This document shows, in pieces, positions 1 through 8,594 of a stretch of 64,000 nt of DNA. Position numbers and translations under genes: made by a program. Below the pieces are notes generated by a model. The model worked only from the letters and a program-made list of their open reading frames with translations. It was not told the DNA's origin and did no database searches. This DNA comes from Bacteroidetes bacterium GWE2_42_24. Lineage in GTDB: Bacteria > Bacteroidota > Bacteroidia > Bacteroidales > TTA-H9. The first letter of the stretch is position 1. Each line of letters starts with the position of its first letter. The stretch spans positions 1 to 64,000 of the forward strand of contig MEOA01000061.1 of the NCBI GenBank assembly GCA_001768515.1. The letters run 5' to 3'.

Positions 1-393
1 GAATTTCCGTCTGATCTTTTTCATAGGTCATAAAATTAAAAATTTAATTTTTCTGTCCAGTTTTTTTAGACCACCTCAAAAGCACCATGCGTTTATCTGT
101 CTTGCGTTTCGTGAAACACGACTTATTATATTGACAATTCCTAAAGAGATTCACTGACGGAATAAAACCCTTTCACGCAACCTCTGCCGTCTCCGTACAC
201 AAATTGCTAACCAATGGGAATCGCTTCTATTTATACAGTGGCTTAGTCCCTCTCATCGCTCACCACTTAACTTTGCCTGCCAAACCCAATGCGGTTGAAA
301 ACCGTAACTTAACTTTGTTAAATAATTGACGAGACATATCAGAGCGGCTCAATAGTCGTCATATTTAATTCTTACTCTTGTATATGTTCTTAT
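1..393. other. Gene-free AT-rich stretch at window start
   Basis: No reading frame of convincing length or composition was found on either strand. The stretch is AT-rich like the cassette region that follows. It contains short motifs reminiscent of the array spacers (for example GCTAACCAATGG near 207) but no complete attC-like element could be recognised. Confidence 0.5.
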
Positions 394-975
394 TTAAAAT
401 TTCAGTCCTGCACTCAAAGAAAATCTGTCATAACCGCCAATTGCCATATCATATTTCAAATACCAACTATCAAAGTGAGCTAACGGAAATTCATATATAA
501 TACCAACTATTGGACTAACTAAGGTTTTGCTGCCTCTTTTATACGAACTTAAATTTGAGTATCCTTTCATTACTTCATATTCGCTGGAGAAGCAGACTCC
601 AACTCCACCTAATAATGATGTTCGGTTAAAAAGACTATAACCAATATATGCTTCTGTACAGATCGCTTGTCCATCCCATTTTTCATGTGAACTTCTACTT
701 CCATCTACCCCTGTGTCCTCATGTTTTTCTTTTGGCGAAAAGGAAAGGTCTAGTCCCATTAGAAATTTTTCTTTTAATTCATAAATTACCCCGAAATCAA
801 CGGCCGCTTTAAAATAGTTGTCATGTTCTCCTGAAAAGGAATTGACGCCAAGGCCAATGTCAACTCCCCAATGAGGTTGAAATATATTCGTGTCTTCTAC
901 AGCTTTAGATTGAGAGTAACCATTTTGCAAGCTGCAAAGTGCGAATAAAACTAAGATTAATATTTTCCTGTCCAT
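394..975 (-). CDS. Exported outer-membrane beta-barrel-like protein, unknown function
   Basis: A 193-residue protein with a clear Sec signal peptide (hydrophobic residues 5-15, likely cleavage after YSQ near residue 22). The mature part alternates polar and hydrophobic residues, is rich in Gly and aromatic residues, and ends in a C-terminal phenylalanine (SAGLKF), which fits a small outer-membrane beta-barrel of about eight strands. No catalytic motif is visible and no family name can be assigned. It starts at an ATG and lies on the same strand as the cassette genes. A half cassette-boundary repeat lies upstream of it (1037-1046), so it may or may not belong to the array. The barrel assignment is an inference from composition. 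Confidence 0.7.
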   Translation of the reverse strand: MDRKILILVLFALCSLQNGYSQSKAVEDTNIFQPHWGVDIGLGVNSFSGEHDNYFKAAVDFGVIYELKEKFLMGLDLSFSPKEKHEDTGVDGSRSSHEKWDGQAICTEAYIGYSLFNRTSLLGGVGVCFSSEYEVMKGYSNLSSYKRGSKTLVSPIVGIIYEFPLAHFDSWYLKYDMAIGGYDRFSLSAGLKF

Positions 976-1036
976 TTGTCTGTAGTTATGAGAATTTTAC
1001 TTGATTTTCAATCCACCCGGCTTGAGGGTATCTGAA

Positions 1037-1046
1037 GTTATAGGCC
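1037..1046 (-). repeat. Cassette-boundary half-site E
   Basis: GTTATAGGCC here is the exact reverse complement of GGCCTATAAC at 1709-1718, so the membrane-protein gene 1086-1691 is bracketed by a private 10-bp inverted repeat. No matching opposite arm of an attC-like element could be found to the left (toward 920), so this site looks truncated or joined to unrelated DNA. Confidence 0.6.
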
Positions 1047-1065
1047 GGTTTCCTTTTTATCATCG

Positions 1066-1105
1066 TTATTTAGTCAAATCATTCTTTATTTAGTCAAATC
1101 ATTCT
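1066..1105. repeat. Exact 20-bp tandem duplication spanning a stop codon
   Basis: TTATTTAGTCAAATCATTCT occurs twice in tandem at 1066-1085 and 1086-1105. The second copy contains the stop codon and last codons of the gene 1086-1691; the first copy lies just downstream. It looks like a recent replication-slippage duplication. Confidence 0.9.
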
Positions 1106-1691
1106 TTGTTATCCTGAGAAAGAATCCTGTTGTGTCATTATAATCTCTATACAATATGATGACTCCGGGATATTTCGTTTTCTCGCTGTCAGACTGTTGA
1201 ATAACCGCAAACTTATAATATTCACTCTCATGCCTGAGGAATCCAATATCTTTGAAAAAAACCGTATCTCCTTTTAACTCGTATTTACCTTTAACCTCCT
1301 TTACGCTAAAGCACACACTCCTTTCTGTAAATGTATAATTCTCTTTCAGTTTAAGAGTTGTCATACAATTTGCAACTCCCTCTCTTTCTGCAAACAACAA
1401 GTCCTTGCCTTGTAACTTGTCAAAGTTTATTAGTCCGCTTGGTTTTAAATATGTTGCTGTCAATACAACGACTAATATTCCGATAATTAACAGTCGTTGT
1501 TTGTCGATAAATTTCTCTCTAAAGGCAAAGAAAAGCTGCCTCAAAAGTAGAAATCCAAGTACCAAATAGACTATCATAAGTATGAAAAACACTGGGAATG
1601 CAAAAAATCCAAGTTTGCCTTCCCAATAGTAATTTGTGTTTATAATTATGAAGAATAGAATTGTCGTTATGAATAGTCCTTTTTGTTTCAT
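1086..1691 (-). CDS. Small membrane protein of unknown function (cassette gene)
   Basis: A 201-residue protein starting at an ATG. About three hydrophobic segments can be seen in residues 5-85 (one near 8-18, one near 28-53, one near 67-85). They are followed by a soluble domain whose beta-rich stretch contains KGKYELKGDTVFFKD, a pattern common in small Bacteroidota proteins that carry a lipocalin-like or beta-sandwich tail. No enzyme motif is visible. The gene occupies one unit of the cassette-like array: GTTATAGGCC on its 3' side and GGCCTATAAC on its 5' side form an inverted pair, and attC-like element A lies directly upstream of its start. The AT-rich composition matches the array. Function unknown. 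Confidence 0.7.
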   Translation of the reverse strand: MKQKGLFITTILFFIIINTNYYWEGKLGFFAFPVFFILMIVYLVLGFLLLRQLFFAFREKFIDKQRLLIIGILVVVLTATYLKPSGLINFDKLQGKDLLFAEREGVANCMTTLKLKENYTFTERSVCFSVKEVKGKYELKGDTVFFKDIGFLRHESEYYKFAVIQQSDSEKTKYPGVIILYRDYNDTTGFFLRITKNDLTK

Positions 1692-1708
1692 GGTATCACA
1701 CTTTAATT

Positions 1709-1842
1709 GGCCTATAACGGTAAGTGTATGGCGTCGTAAGGGAGTGCGGACTTCAAACCTGTCAATTTACCACCGAAAAATGATGCGGGTGATACTGATA
1801 GAAAACCTCTGAAATCCTTATGCACTATACACATTGTTGTGT
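1709..1842 (-). repeat. attC-like element A
   Basis: The outer arms pair imperfectly: 1724-1743 (GTGTATGGCGTCGTAAGGGA) against 1815-1832 (TCCTTATGCACTATACAC). The left core is GGCCTATAAC (1709-1718) and the right core GTTGTGT (1836-1842). The inner part shares TGCGGACTTCAAACCTGTCAA with element B (TGCGGGCTTCAAACTTATCAA) and TGATGCG...ACCTCTGAA with element C. It lies between the NO VEIN-like gene and the small membrane-protein gene. Confidence 0.7.
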
Positions 1843-1962
1843 CTTCGTGCTTTATTATCAGCCGTCTGTCCGTGCGTTGGGGCAGCCATACTCTTTGACA
1901 AGTTTTGGTTTGTGCGTCGACATTTTGAGCGACTTGGCAATGTGTATGGTTGCTTATTTGGG

Positions 1963-4900
1963 TCATACTTGTAATGTAATTGGATTAGGAAATATTTTAC
2001 CCTGTTGTAATAAACTACTTGGATTTTCTATTATTTCAATTCGAGCATCATTACCAGCATTATATACTCTATAAATAGAATAATTTTCAGCCTTATCAAA
2101 CATAAACACCCATTCGTTAGGAGAGAGGTATATTAAATCTTTACTGCCAGATGGTGTACCTTTTACGTCAATATACCTTATTCTCCCTTTATAAAAGTAC
2201 TCTATATCATATGGCTTTCCGCTTTCTTCTTGCATATTTACCCATACTATACTTGAGAAATTATTATCACTTTTAATTAAATATTCATAAACGAATTCTT
2301 CACACCATCTACCAACATCTTCTCGAACATCTTGACTTTCTATTTTAGAAAAATTTGCTTCTGCTTTTATATTAGAGCCTGTAAATATTTTGGTTTTTGC
2401 TGAAATATTTGAAATGTCCTGCGTTTTAGGGGATGAAGTAGGTGAAAAACGTTCAACAATATTTGTTTCATTGAAAGAGTCATATTCTATCTCTGGGTCG
2501 GCCATGACTGATTCTTCAGGTTGTGTTTCATATACAACAGGCTCTTCCTTATTAGAATCTTTTTCTTTGTGTTTAGAAAATTTTCTCGGTTGAAGTACTT
2601 TTGATAAGTCAATCCCCTGTTCTATTAACCATTCTTTGATTTCATTTTCATCTGATTCTAGTAAAAGAAAACGTAGCTCCTCATTTAAACCACTTATCCC
2701 TAACAAATTTGTAAGTTCTTTTATTAAACTAAGTAATGTTCTTTCGCTCTTCCATCTTCCTTTGAAATAGAAATTACCTTTCTCTTTATAAACAGTTAAC
2801 GTAGGTCCGTCAAAAGTTTCAGACAAATAATTAAATGATAATTTTATTTCAGTTGCAGTATAAAATACTGTACTCTCTAATATTGCATATAAGTTTTCAA
2901 ATAACACATTCTTTTCCTCGAAGTTTCTTTTTTCTACTAATGCAACATAATATGGAAGAATTTCTTCAAACTTCTTTTTCAAAGAATTGTCGACTATTGG
3001 AGCGTCAAATGTTGCGATAAACTCATCAATGGTTTGTATTTGTAATAGAGTTACAAATTCGCTAAATTTATCAGAATTTTTCTTGACGTTTTCAGGAATT
3101 TGGATTAGTTTAAGTTTATCTGAATCCAGTGAAAAGCCTTCTATTGTAATCCATTTTAATTCTGTTGCTGGTTCAAAACTATTATTTTCACTTAAAAGTT
3201 TATTCGTTAGTGCCCAATCAGATATAGTTTTTTTGCTTTCTGAAGGCATGTCTAGAAGTAGATTAGCAATTTTATTATAAATTAATCCAATCCTTTGAAT
3301 GGAAGGTTTGATTTTTGATTCTTCATCTTCTGCTTGCTCACATAGCTTTGTAAGAATGAGTAGATAGTCAGAAAGCTCCAACTTGTCTTTTAAATTAAGA
3401 AGTTCTTTCCATGTATCTGATAGCGGATTATCGTAGTCAAAAACAGGTATATAATTACTAGCTATTAACTTCACTTCTATTTCATTAATAAAAACTTTTT
3501 CAGGCTCTAAAATTTCTTTAGTTGATGTAGGGATACATTTTTGATTTTTAATAAACCACGGAAAATAATTCTTTACCGAATGAGCATAACTATTATGGCC
3601 ATAGCCTTGACCATACTTGTATCTAGCATTTTCTATTAATTCTGAAAGGTTGTGGTTAATTATAATATTATTCCAAAAAAGTTTCGAATATTCAAAACTA
3701 GTTGAGATTAAGTTAATAAATGATGGTAGTTTAACTAAACTAATTGCATTATGACTTCCGAAACCAAAACCACCCTGCCGTTCAGCATCTCTTCTACATT
3801 CATTAACCCAATCCTCATGAGTTATATTTTTTAAAGCGCTTAATGAATTGTTATTATTTATCGTTTTAATCTCAACTCTATCTTGTACGCCAATTGCTTT
3901 AAAGAAAAGATTCCATTCCAATTCGCTACTATCTGAAAATAAATATTCTTCTGATACATAAAATATGTCATCTTTTATTATTCCTTCAATTTTTAATTGG
4001 GGTTGATATTTATCAGATAAAAAACAATGTTGCGCTTCCCTAAATGTAACATCTGGGCTTTTAGTTTTAATCTTTAATTCTCTCAAAGATTCTAGCACTT
4101 CCTCATCAAGTTCATTTTGCTTATTCAAACGAAACAGATAGTGAGTAACTTGAAGAAAGTTATCATTTGTGATAAAATCTTTTTTTTCTAAATTCGGGAT
4201 TATAACATTGGTTACATATGCTAATAGAGAGGGTTCTCTAACTCCGATTTTTTTTAACCATTCAAAAATTAAATTGTTCTGTTGAATTTTTTCGAAAACA
4301 TTAGGATGAATTATTGGAATATCACCCAGTTCTGTAGAACTTATACCAGTAGGAAAACAAATGCCATTTGAAGGATTATAAAGCAAGTTATTTTCGTCAT
4401 AAATAAACGGAAGTGTCTTTAAAGTTTGAAACCAAATCCCTTTTTTATCATCATCTGACTTTTCTTTGAAATAACAGATTAAATCATAGTTGTGAGAAAC
4501 CGAATGCCTTGAAGTGAAAGATGTAGACTTGAAAAATCTATCAAAATTTTCGAGTTCAAATACTTCAACACCTATTGATTTTAATTTGCTCGATTCTTCA
4601 ACTTTCGAGCTGACAAAACAATCATCTGAGAAGGTCAAGCCTTTTTCAGTTTTCAGGTAATCAGTTATAGATTCATGGTCTATGAAAGTTTGGGTTGATA
4701 ATCCTGTTTTATCTAGAATAACTTCCTTTGAATTCTTAATATTTTCCTTATCAGTGACAATAAAGCTTTTATTAGAGCAATGAATATTAAAGCTTATATC
4801 AAAAGCTTGTTTTAATTCATTTTGCTGATTGTTGAATTTTCTCGGCAATAAATGTAATACCTGATATTTATATTGTGTTGTTGATAGAAGCTGTAACCAT

Positions 4901-5961
4901 TCAAATGTTTTTTCTGCAATTAGCTCAAAAAGCCACTGATTCCACACTTTGTCCTCATGAATTCCCTCTCTAGCAGCATTAGTTAAAAAACTACCATTTA
5001 TTAAAAAAGGAAGTTTAAAGTCTCTTACTTTTGTAGGTAGATATGTAAAAATCAAGCTATCTACTTCATTTAATGACCTTATTTTCCTGTTTTCAAGTTT
5101 TGCAGCAAAAGATATCTCTGTGAATTCAGCGTCCTTCAGTTTTTTGGGTGTTTTTTCATCTCTTTTGAGAGCATCTCTAGTGATTTGAGGTACTGATATT
5201 GTCTCATATGTTTTTGTTATCCAAGAACTAACTTCCTTACTATTTTTATGGATTGCGACTTCACTAAAGTTCTCGTTTGAATTACTCTTTTTCTTTTCAA
5301 TTAAAGTAATTGAATTACCTTCCTTAGAAATAGAAATTTTTGATACCCGTCTAAGGAATAAAAGGATTTGACCATTGCTTAACAATTCTTTCAAATCGTT
5401 TTCAAGAGATTGGGCGTCTTCAATTTTAATAATAGTAGAAACATTATATTTATTCTTAGCAATACTATTTTGTACTTGCTCTGATGGGAGGTCATTTTGC
5501 TCTGTCCAAATTGGAATTATTTGCCAAGGGAGGATTTTATCAAAATTAGATTTGTCAAAACGGAATTGAAATCCATCTGAGAAAATTGCTACATAATTTG
5601 ACTTTCCAAAAACTGATTTAAACCCAATTCCTTTATATCCTGTTTTCGTTGTGTCAGCCTTTTTTGTGCTTGAACCTGCGCTAGTTAGAGATTTTATATC
5701 GTCCTCATTAAATGGTTGTCCATTATGGGAAACTATCAAAAAATCTTTGAAAAACTCAAAATGAACTTCATTATCAATATCTTCAGCAGCATCGTCAGCA
5801 TTCTGGATTAGTTCAAAAACAAATCTTTGACTTTCAGAATAAATATCACTCGATACAGTATCTAAAAGATTCGACATTGTCTCTGCTTGGTCAGGGTCAT
5901 TAAAGTCTGAACGTTTGTTATATAAATCTTCAATAAATAATTTTTTTTCCATAAATCTCAT
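1963..5961 (-). CDS. NO VEIN-like giant protein: GHKL ATPase plus C-terminal DUF3883 nuclease-like domain
   Basis: A 1332-residue protein. The N-terminus is a Hsp90/sacsin-type GHKL ATP-binding domain: N-box ELIQNADDA (Asn54), a G1-like SHNGQPF near 78-84 and the glycine loop GYKGIGFKSVF at about 108-118. The long middle has no motif I recognise. The C-terminus (about 1214-1310) matches DUF3883, with EEFVYEYL, PYDIEY (Asp1252), RYIDVKG (Asp1265, Lys1267) and LSPNEW, which resembles a PD-(D/E)xK-like core. The same pairing is known from plant NO VEIN and from bacterial proteins often found in defence islands. Start is ATG at 5961; a second ATG three codons in is equally possible. The gene is AT-rich, lies between attC-like elements B and A, and has about 120 bp of leader and tail inside its cassette. 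A nucleic-acid-targeting defence role is inferred, not shown. Confidence 0.8.
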   Translation of the reverse strand: MRFMEKKLFIEDLYNKRSDFNDPDQAETMSNLLDTVSSDIYSESQRFVFELIQNADDAAEDIDNEVHFEFFKDFLIVSHNGQPFNEDDIKSLTSAGSSTKKADTTKTGYKGIGFKSVFGKSNYVAIFSDGFQFRFDKSNFDKILPWQIIPIWTEQNDLPSEQVQNSIAKNKYNVSTIIKIEDAQSLENDLKELLSNGQILLFLRRVSKISISKEGNSITLIEKKKSNSNENFSEVAIHKNSKEVSSWITKTYETISVPQITRDALKRDEKTPKKLKDAEFTEISFAAKLENRKIRSLNEVDSLIFTYLPTKVRDFKLPFLINGSFLTNAAREGIHEDKVWNQWLFELIAEKTFEWLQLLSTTQYKYQVLHLLPRKFNNQQNELKQAFDISFNIHCSNKSFIVTDKENIKNSKEVILDKTGLSTQTFIDHESITDYLKTEKGLTFSDDCFVSSKVEESSKLKSIGVEVFELENFDRFFKSTSFTSRHSVSHNYDLICYFKEKSDDDKKGIWFQTLKTLPFIYDENNLLYNPSNGICFPTGISSTELGDIPIIHPNVFEKIQQNNLIFEWLKKIGVREPSLLAYVTNVIIPNLEKKDFITNDNFLQVTHYLFRLNKQNELDEEVLESLRELKIKTKSPDVTFREAQHCFLSDKYQPQLKIEGIIKDDIFYVSEEYLFSDSSELEWNLFFKAIGVQDRVEIKTINNNNSLSALKNITHEDWVNECRRDAERQGGFGFGSHNAISLVKLPSFINLISTSFEYSKLFWNNIIINHNLSELIENARYKYGQGYGHNSYAHSVKNYFPWFIKNQKCIPTSTKEILEPEKVFINEIEVKLIASNYIPVFDYDNPLSDTWKELLNLKDKLELSDYLLILTKLCEQAEDEESKIKPSIQRIGLIYNKIANLLLDMPSESKKTISDWALTNKLLSENNSFEPATELKWITIEGFSLDSDKLKLIQIPENVKKNSDKFSEFVTLLQIQTIDEFIATFDAPIVDNSLKKKFEEILPYYVALVEKRNFEEKNVLFENLYAILESTVFYTATEIKLSFNYLSETFDGPTLTVYKEKGNFYFKGRWKSERTLLSLIKELTNLLGISGLNEELRFLLLESDENEIKEWLIEQGIDLSKVLQPRKFSKHKEKDSNKEEPVVYETQPEESVMADPEIEYDSFNETNIVERFSPTSSPKTQDISNISAKTKIFTGSNIKAEANFSKIESQDVREDVGRWCEEFVYEYLIKSDNNFSSIVWVNMQEESGKPYDIEYFYKGRIRYIDVKGTPSGSKDLIYLSPNEWVFMFDKAENYSIYRVYNAGNDARIEIIENPSSLLQQGKIFPNPITLQV

Positions 5962-6081
5962 TTATACTATCTGGACTGAGCGTCAGCAAAGATTTGGCTC
6001 TTTTGCAAGCTAAGTGTCAGCTTTTGAGTTGGGGCTTGCAAATGTGCCAAATGTGCGTTGGCGTTTTCTTTTTCAGCATGA
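5962..6081 (-). other. Non-coding leader of the NO VEIN-like cassette
   Basis: About 120 bp between the boundary core of element B and the ATG. It has internal short repeats (CACATTTGG followed by CACATTTGC on the minus strand; GCAAGC and CTTGCAAA stretches) and shares GCCCCAAC with the cassette tail at 1843-1962. The first bases after the core, TTCATGCT then an A-run, are shared with the start of the 7750-8562 cassette. A 78-codon open frame crosses it but looks non-coding. Confidence 0.5.
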
Positions 6082-6213
6082 ACACAACGGTGAGTATATG
6101 CAAAGTAGGCGATTGCGGGCTTCAAACTTATCAAACCGACACCATTTTGAAGCGGGCTACAACCGTTGAATTTACTACTGTCACGCCTATTTTGTATATA
6201 CATTGCTAGCCAT
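6082..6213 (-). repeat. attC-like element B
   Basis: The clearest of the three elements. Outer arms 6094-6111 and 6184-6201 pair at 16 of 18 positions (GTATATGCAAAGTAGGCG against the complement of CGCCTATTTTGTATATAC). A second inner stem pairs GCGGGCTTCAAA (6115-6126) with TTTGAAGCGGGC (6146-6157) at 10 of 12 positions. The left core ACACAAC (6082-6088) matches the right core of element A across the NO VEIN-like gene. The right core GCTAGCCAT (6205-6213) matches the left core of element C across the dGTPase gene. Confidence 0.75.
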
Positions 6214-6215
6214 AG

Positions 6216-7583
6216 TTAATCTACGCGATGTCCCATTAATTCTCTAAATAAATCAATAGCAAAGTTATCCGACATACCACACACATAGTCGGTTACTAGT
6301 TGAAGTTTATTATATTCTTTGTTTGGGTATCTTTCAAGTATTTCGTTCACAAATCTGTAACTTGGTGAAATCAAGGCATGTAATTTAGCCTCTTTTGATT
6401 TTTGGTTATCTAATCTTTGTGAGTTTGTTGTTGCATCTACAAGAATTTCTAGCAAGAAACTGATTACTCGCTCTCCAACAAGTTCTCGTTTTAGTACGCT
6501 TCTATGCTGAAAATTTGTAATACTTAATTTCTTAAATGTTTTACGCAAAGCTGCTGCCTTTGATTCTAATACTAAATCTTTATCAAAGGAGCCATTCATT
6601 ATATTATCATGTTTATCAATAAATGCTTTTGTAGCTTCTATTAGCATATATGAATGAACTTTTATCCGAAACTTTTGAACTAACAACTCTTCTCTAGCTG
6701 GATGGTTTTTGTCAATACTTTTATCAAGATTTTCTAAAATATCAATAAACTCAGAATTTTCAGTGTTAGTTAGATTCGTTTTGATGACATCATATAGTTT
6801 TTCCTTAGAGATAATTTTTTTTCTAAATCCATCTTCAATATCACAAACAGAATATGCTACATCGTCTGCAGCCTCTAGCAGAAACACAAGAGGATGACGT
6901 TTCCCATTTAGTCCTAATTCTGAATTGATTGTTTCATAATCAACTTTTTCTGATTGAAAATATCCAAACTTTTTTCTACTTATTTGTGAATCGTCATCTT
7001 TATTCCCTTCTACTGATGAACAAGGATACTTAATAATTGAAGCCAGAGTAGGAAAGGTCAGATTATAACCATATTCATCATCTGAAAGCCCTAATTTTCT
7101 TAATATTCTAAATCCCTGAACATTGCCGTCAAAATGCAAAAAATCATTTTTCTCTTCATCTGTAAATTCTGAGCATTTACCAGATTTAAAATACTTTGAA
7201 AAATAGTTTTGAATTGTATCTTCACCAAAATGTCCAAATGGAGGATTTCCAATATCATGAACAAGACCAGCGGTTTGAAGAATAGCAGGAATTGAACCTT
7301 TAAATGTAGAATCAAGTTTTTTAGATTCAATTAATTCTTTCTCAACTCCAATTCCCAGATTCTTTGCAAAACTCGAAACTTCAAGTGAATGAGTTAATCG
7401 AGTTCGAGTAAAATCACTTTTGTCAAGAGGAAAAACTTGAGCTTTATTTTGTAATCTTCTCACATGTGCTGATAAAATTATTCTTGAATAGTCGTTTTCA
7501 AATACATTACGACCATCTGAAATATCTTTAATTACGGAAGAATCTCTAAATCTTTTTTCTTTCAATAACTGATTCCAATTCAT
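6216..7583 (-). CDS. dgt: dGTPase-family deoxynucleoside triphosphate triphosphohydrolase
   Basis: A 455-residue HD-domain enzyme of the Dgt family, which cleaves a dNTP to the deoxynucleoside and tripolyphosphate in the cytoplasm. Metal and substrate motifs are intact: RTRLTHSLEVS (His65), LVHDIGNPPFGH (His109, Asp110, His118), FLHFDGNVQG near 148-157 and AADDVAYSVCDIEDG (Asp240/241). The N-terminal R-D-pattern and the length are normal for the family. Bacterial dGTPases are known both from housekeeping and from anti-phage nucleotide depletion. Placement in an AT-rich cassette next to a NO VEIN-like protein makes the second more likely here, but that is inference. It starts at ATG 7583, and its stop codon abuts attC-like element B. 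Confidence 0.88.
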   Translation of the reverse strand: MNWNQLLKEKRFRDSSVIKDISDGRNVFENDYSRIILSAHVRRLQNKAQVFPLDKSDFTRTRLTHSLEVSSFAKNLGIGVEKELIESKKLDSTFKGSIPAILQTAGLVHDIGNPPFGHFGEDTIQNYFSKYFKSGKCSEFTDEEKNDFLHFDGNVQGFRILRKLGLSDDEYGYNLTFPTLASIIKYPCSSVEGNKDDDSQISRKKFGYFQSEKVDYETINSELGLNGKRHPLVFLLEAADDVAYSVCDIEDGFRKKIISKEKLYDVIKTNLTNTENSEFIDILENLDKSIDKNHPAREELLVQKFRIKVHSYMLIEATKAFIDKHDNIMNGSFDKDLVLESKAAALRKTFKKLSITNFQHRSVLKRELVGERVISFLLEILVDATTNSQRLDNQKSKEAKLHALISPSYRFVNEILERYPNKEYNKLQLVTDYVCGMSDNFAIDLFRELMGHRVD

Positions 7584-7606
7584 ATGTAGGTTTTTTGTTT
7601 TTAATT

Positions 7607-7740
7607 ATGGCTAACGTTTAGTATATGCTACGTAGGGGATTTCGTGGACGCTTCCCTATCCACCGATAAGAACTTTGCCAGCGAGTGATGCGCTTGGCAT
7701 ACCTCTGAACCCCCTATGGAGTATTTACTGTGTTAGCGTT
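7607..7740 (-). repeat. attC-like element C
   Basis: Outer arms 7621-7638 (GTATATGCTACGTAGGGG) and 7711-7728 (CCCCTATGGAGTATTTAC) pair at 14 of 18 positions. An inner stem pairs GCCAGCG near 7674 with CGCTTGGC near 7691. The left core ATGGCTAAC (7607-7615) complements the right core of B at 8 of 9 positions. The right core GTTAGCGTT (7732-7740) is the exact complement of the half-site at 8595-8603. Confidence 0.75.
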
Positions 7741-7749
7741 TCGTGCTTT

Positions 7750-8562
7750 TTAATTTAATTGCATATTAGTATTCCTTTTCATTTCTTCTGCAATATCGAA
7801 TCTTTTTGCCTTGATAATATCGTCAAACGCCTTTTGAACAAAATTCGATACCCAATATTGCGAATCTTCTTCAGGTTGAATACCAACTTCTAAACTATCC
7901 ATATAATCACTTGCCATCATATAATGCTCATTAAGATAGAAAATATAAGCAAAATGTTGAATGAAAATAGCATCTATATCTTTTGAAAAAATACCTAAAT
8001 GTTTCACCCGATTAGGATTATAAATCACATTGTCGTTTAAAAGTAAATTACGATAAAAATTATAATGTGTATGGTCGTTACACCTATCACGTATTTTTTG
8101 ATATCTATCGTCCTTTTTTAGTAAATCAGTAATCGGCTTAAGTTTAGGTGAATCCTTAATATATTTAGATATTACTCGATACTCAGGAATAGTCTCAGAA
8201 CCTTGCCGCCAATTATCAATTTGAGTTACAATAAAATTATCAAGACTGAAATTATCTGATAAGTACAAATTTGCATAAATATTAATCATAGTAGAATCAT
8301 AATACTTTCGCAGTAGCGCATAGCTATCATTGATTCGTCCTTTTTGTAAAATTTCCTTAATAGAATCTATAGTGCCTTTTATTGAAGAAAATGTAAAAGT
8401 ATCAAGATTGAGAATAGCCTTAGTTCCCATAGAACTCCAATTCATAACCGCGAAGGATAAGGAATCATAGAAATCAGAATAATATTGCAACTGAACAAAA
8501 ATCGAATGTTCAGAATAATCTTTCCCTAATCTATCCTCTGGTTTATCGTTTTCTAATCGCAT
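7750..8562 (-). CDS. Unknown mainly alpha-helical protein in the cassette array, possible HEPN-like
   Basis: A 270-residue soluble protein rich in Tyr, Asp, Asn and Lys, predicted largely helical, without signal peptide or membrane segment. I do not recognise its family. Residues 160-166 read R-C-N-D-H-T-H, which fits the loose R-x(4-6)-H pattern of HEPN ribonucleases; a single such match is weak evidence. It starts at ATG 8562. It forms its own cassette between GTTAGCGTT (7732-7740) and its exact complement (8595-8603), beside the dGTPase and NO VEIN-like genes, so a defence or abortive-infection role is conceivable. Confidence 0.75.
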   Translation of the reverse strand: MRLENDKPEDRLGKDYSEHSIFVQLQYYSDFYDSLSFAVMNWSSMGTKAILNLDTFTFSSIKGTIDSIKEILQKGRINDSYALLRKYYDSTMINIYANLYLSDNFSLDNFIVTQIDNWRQGSETIPEYRVISKYIKDSPKLKPITDLLKKDDRYQKIRDRCNDHTHYNFYRNLLLNDNVIYNPNRVKHLGIFSKDIDAIFIQHFAYIFYLNEHYMMASDYMDSLEVGIQPEEDSQYWVSNFVQKAFDDIIKAKRFDIAEEMKRNTNMQLN

Positions 8563-8594
8563 ATCAATTGTCTGTGGTGTCGTTTTTTAGCATG

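Noticed and set aside
1712-1966. 84-codon frames on both strands between the NO VEIN-like gene and the small membrane-protein gene
   Set aside because: They cover attC-like element A and the cassette tail, both non-coding by comparison with elements B and C.
5967-6203. 78-codon minus-strand open frame between the dGTPase and NO VEIN-like genes
   Set aside because: It runs through attC-like element B and the cassette leader; its sequence is dictated by the paired arms and short repeats, not by a protein.
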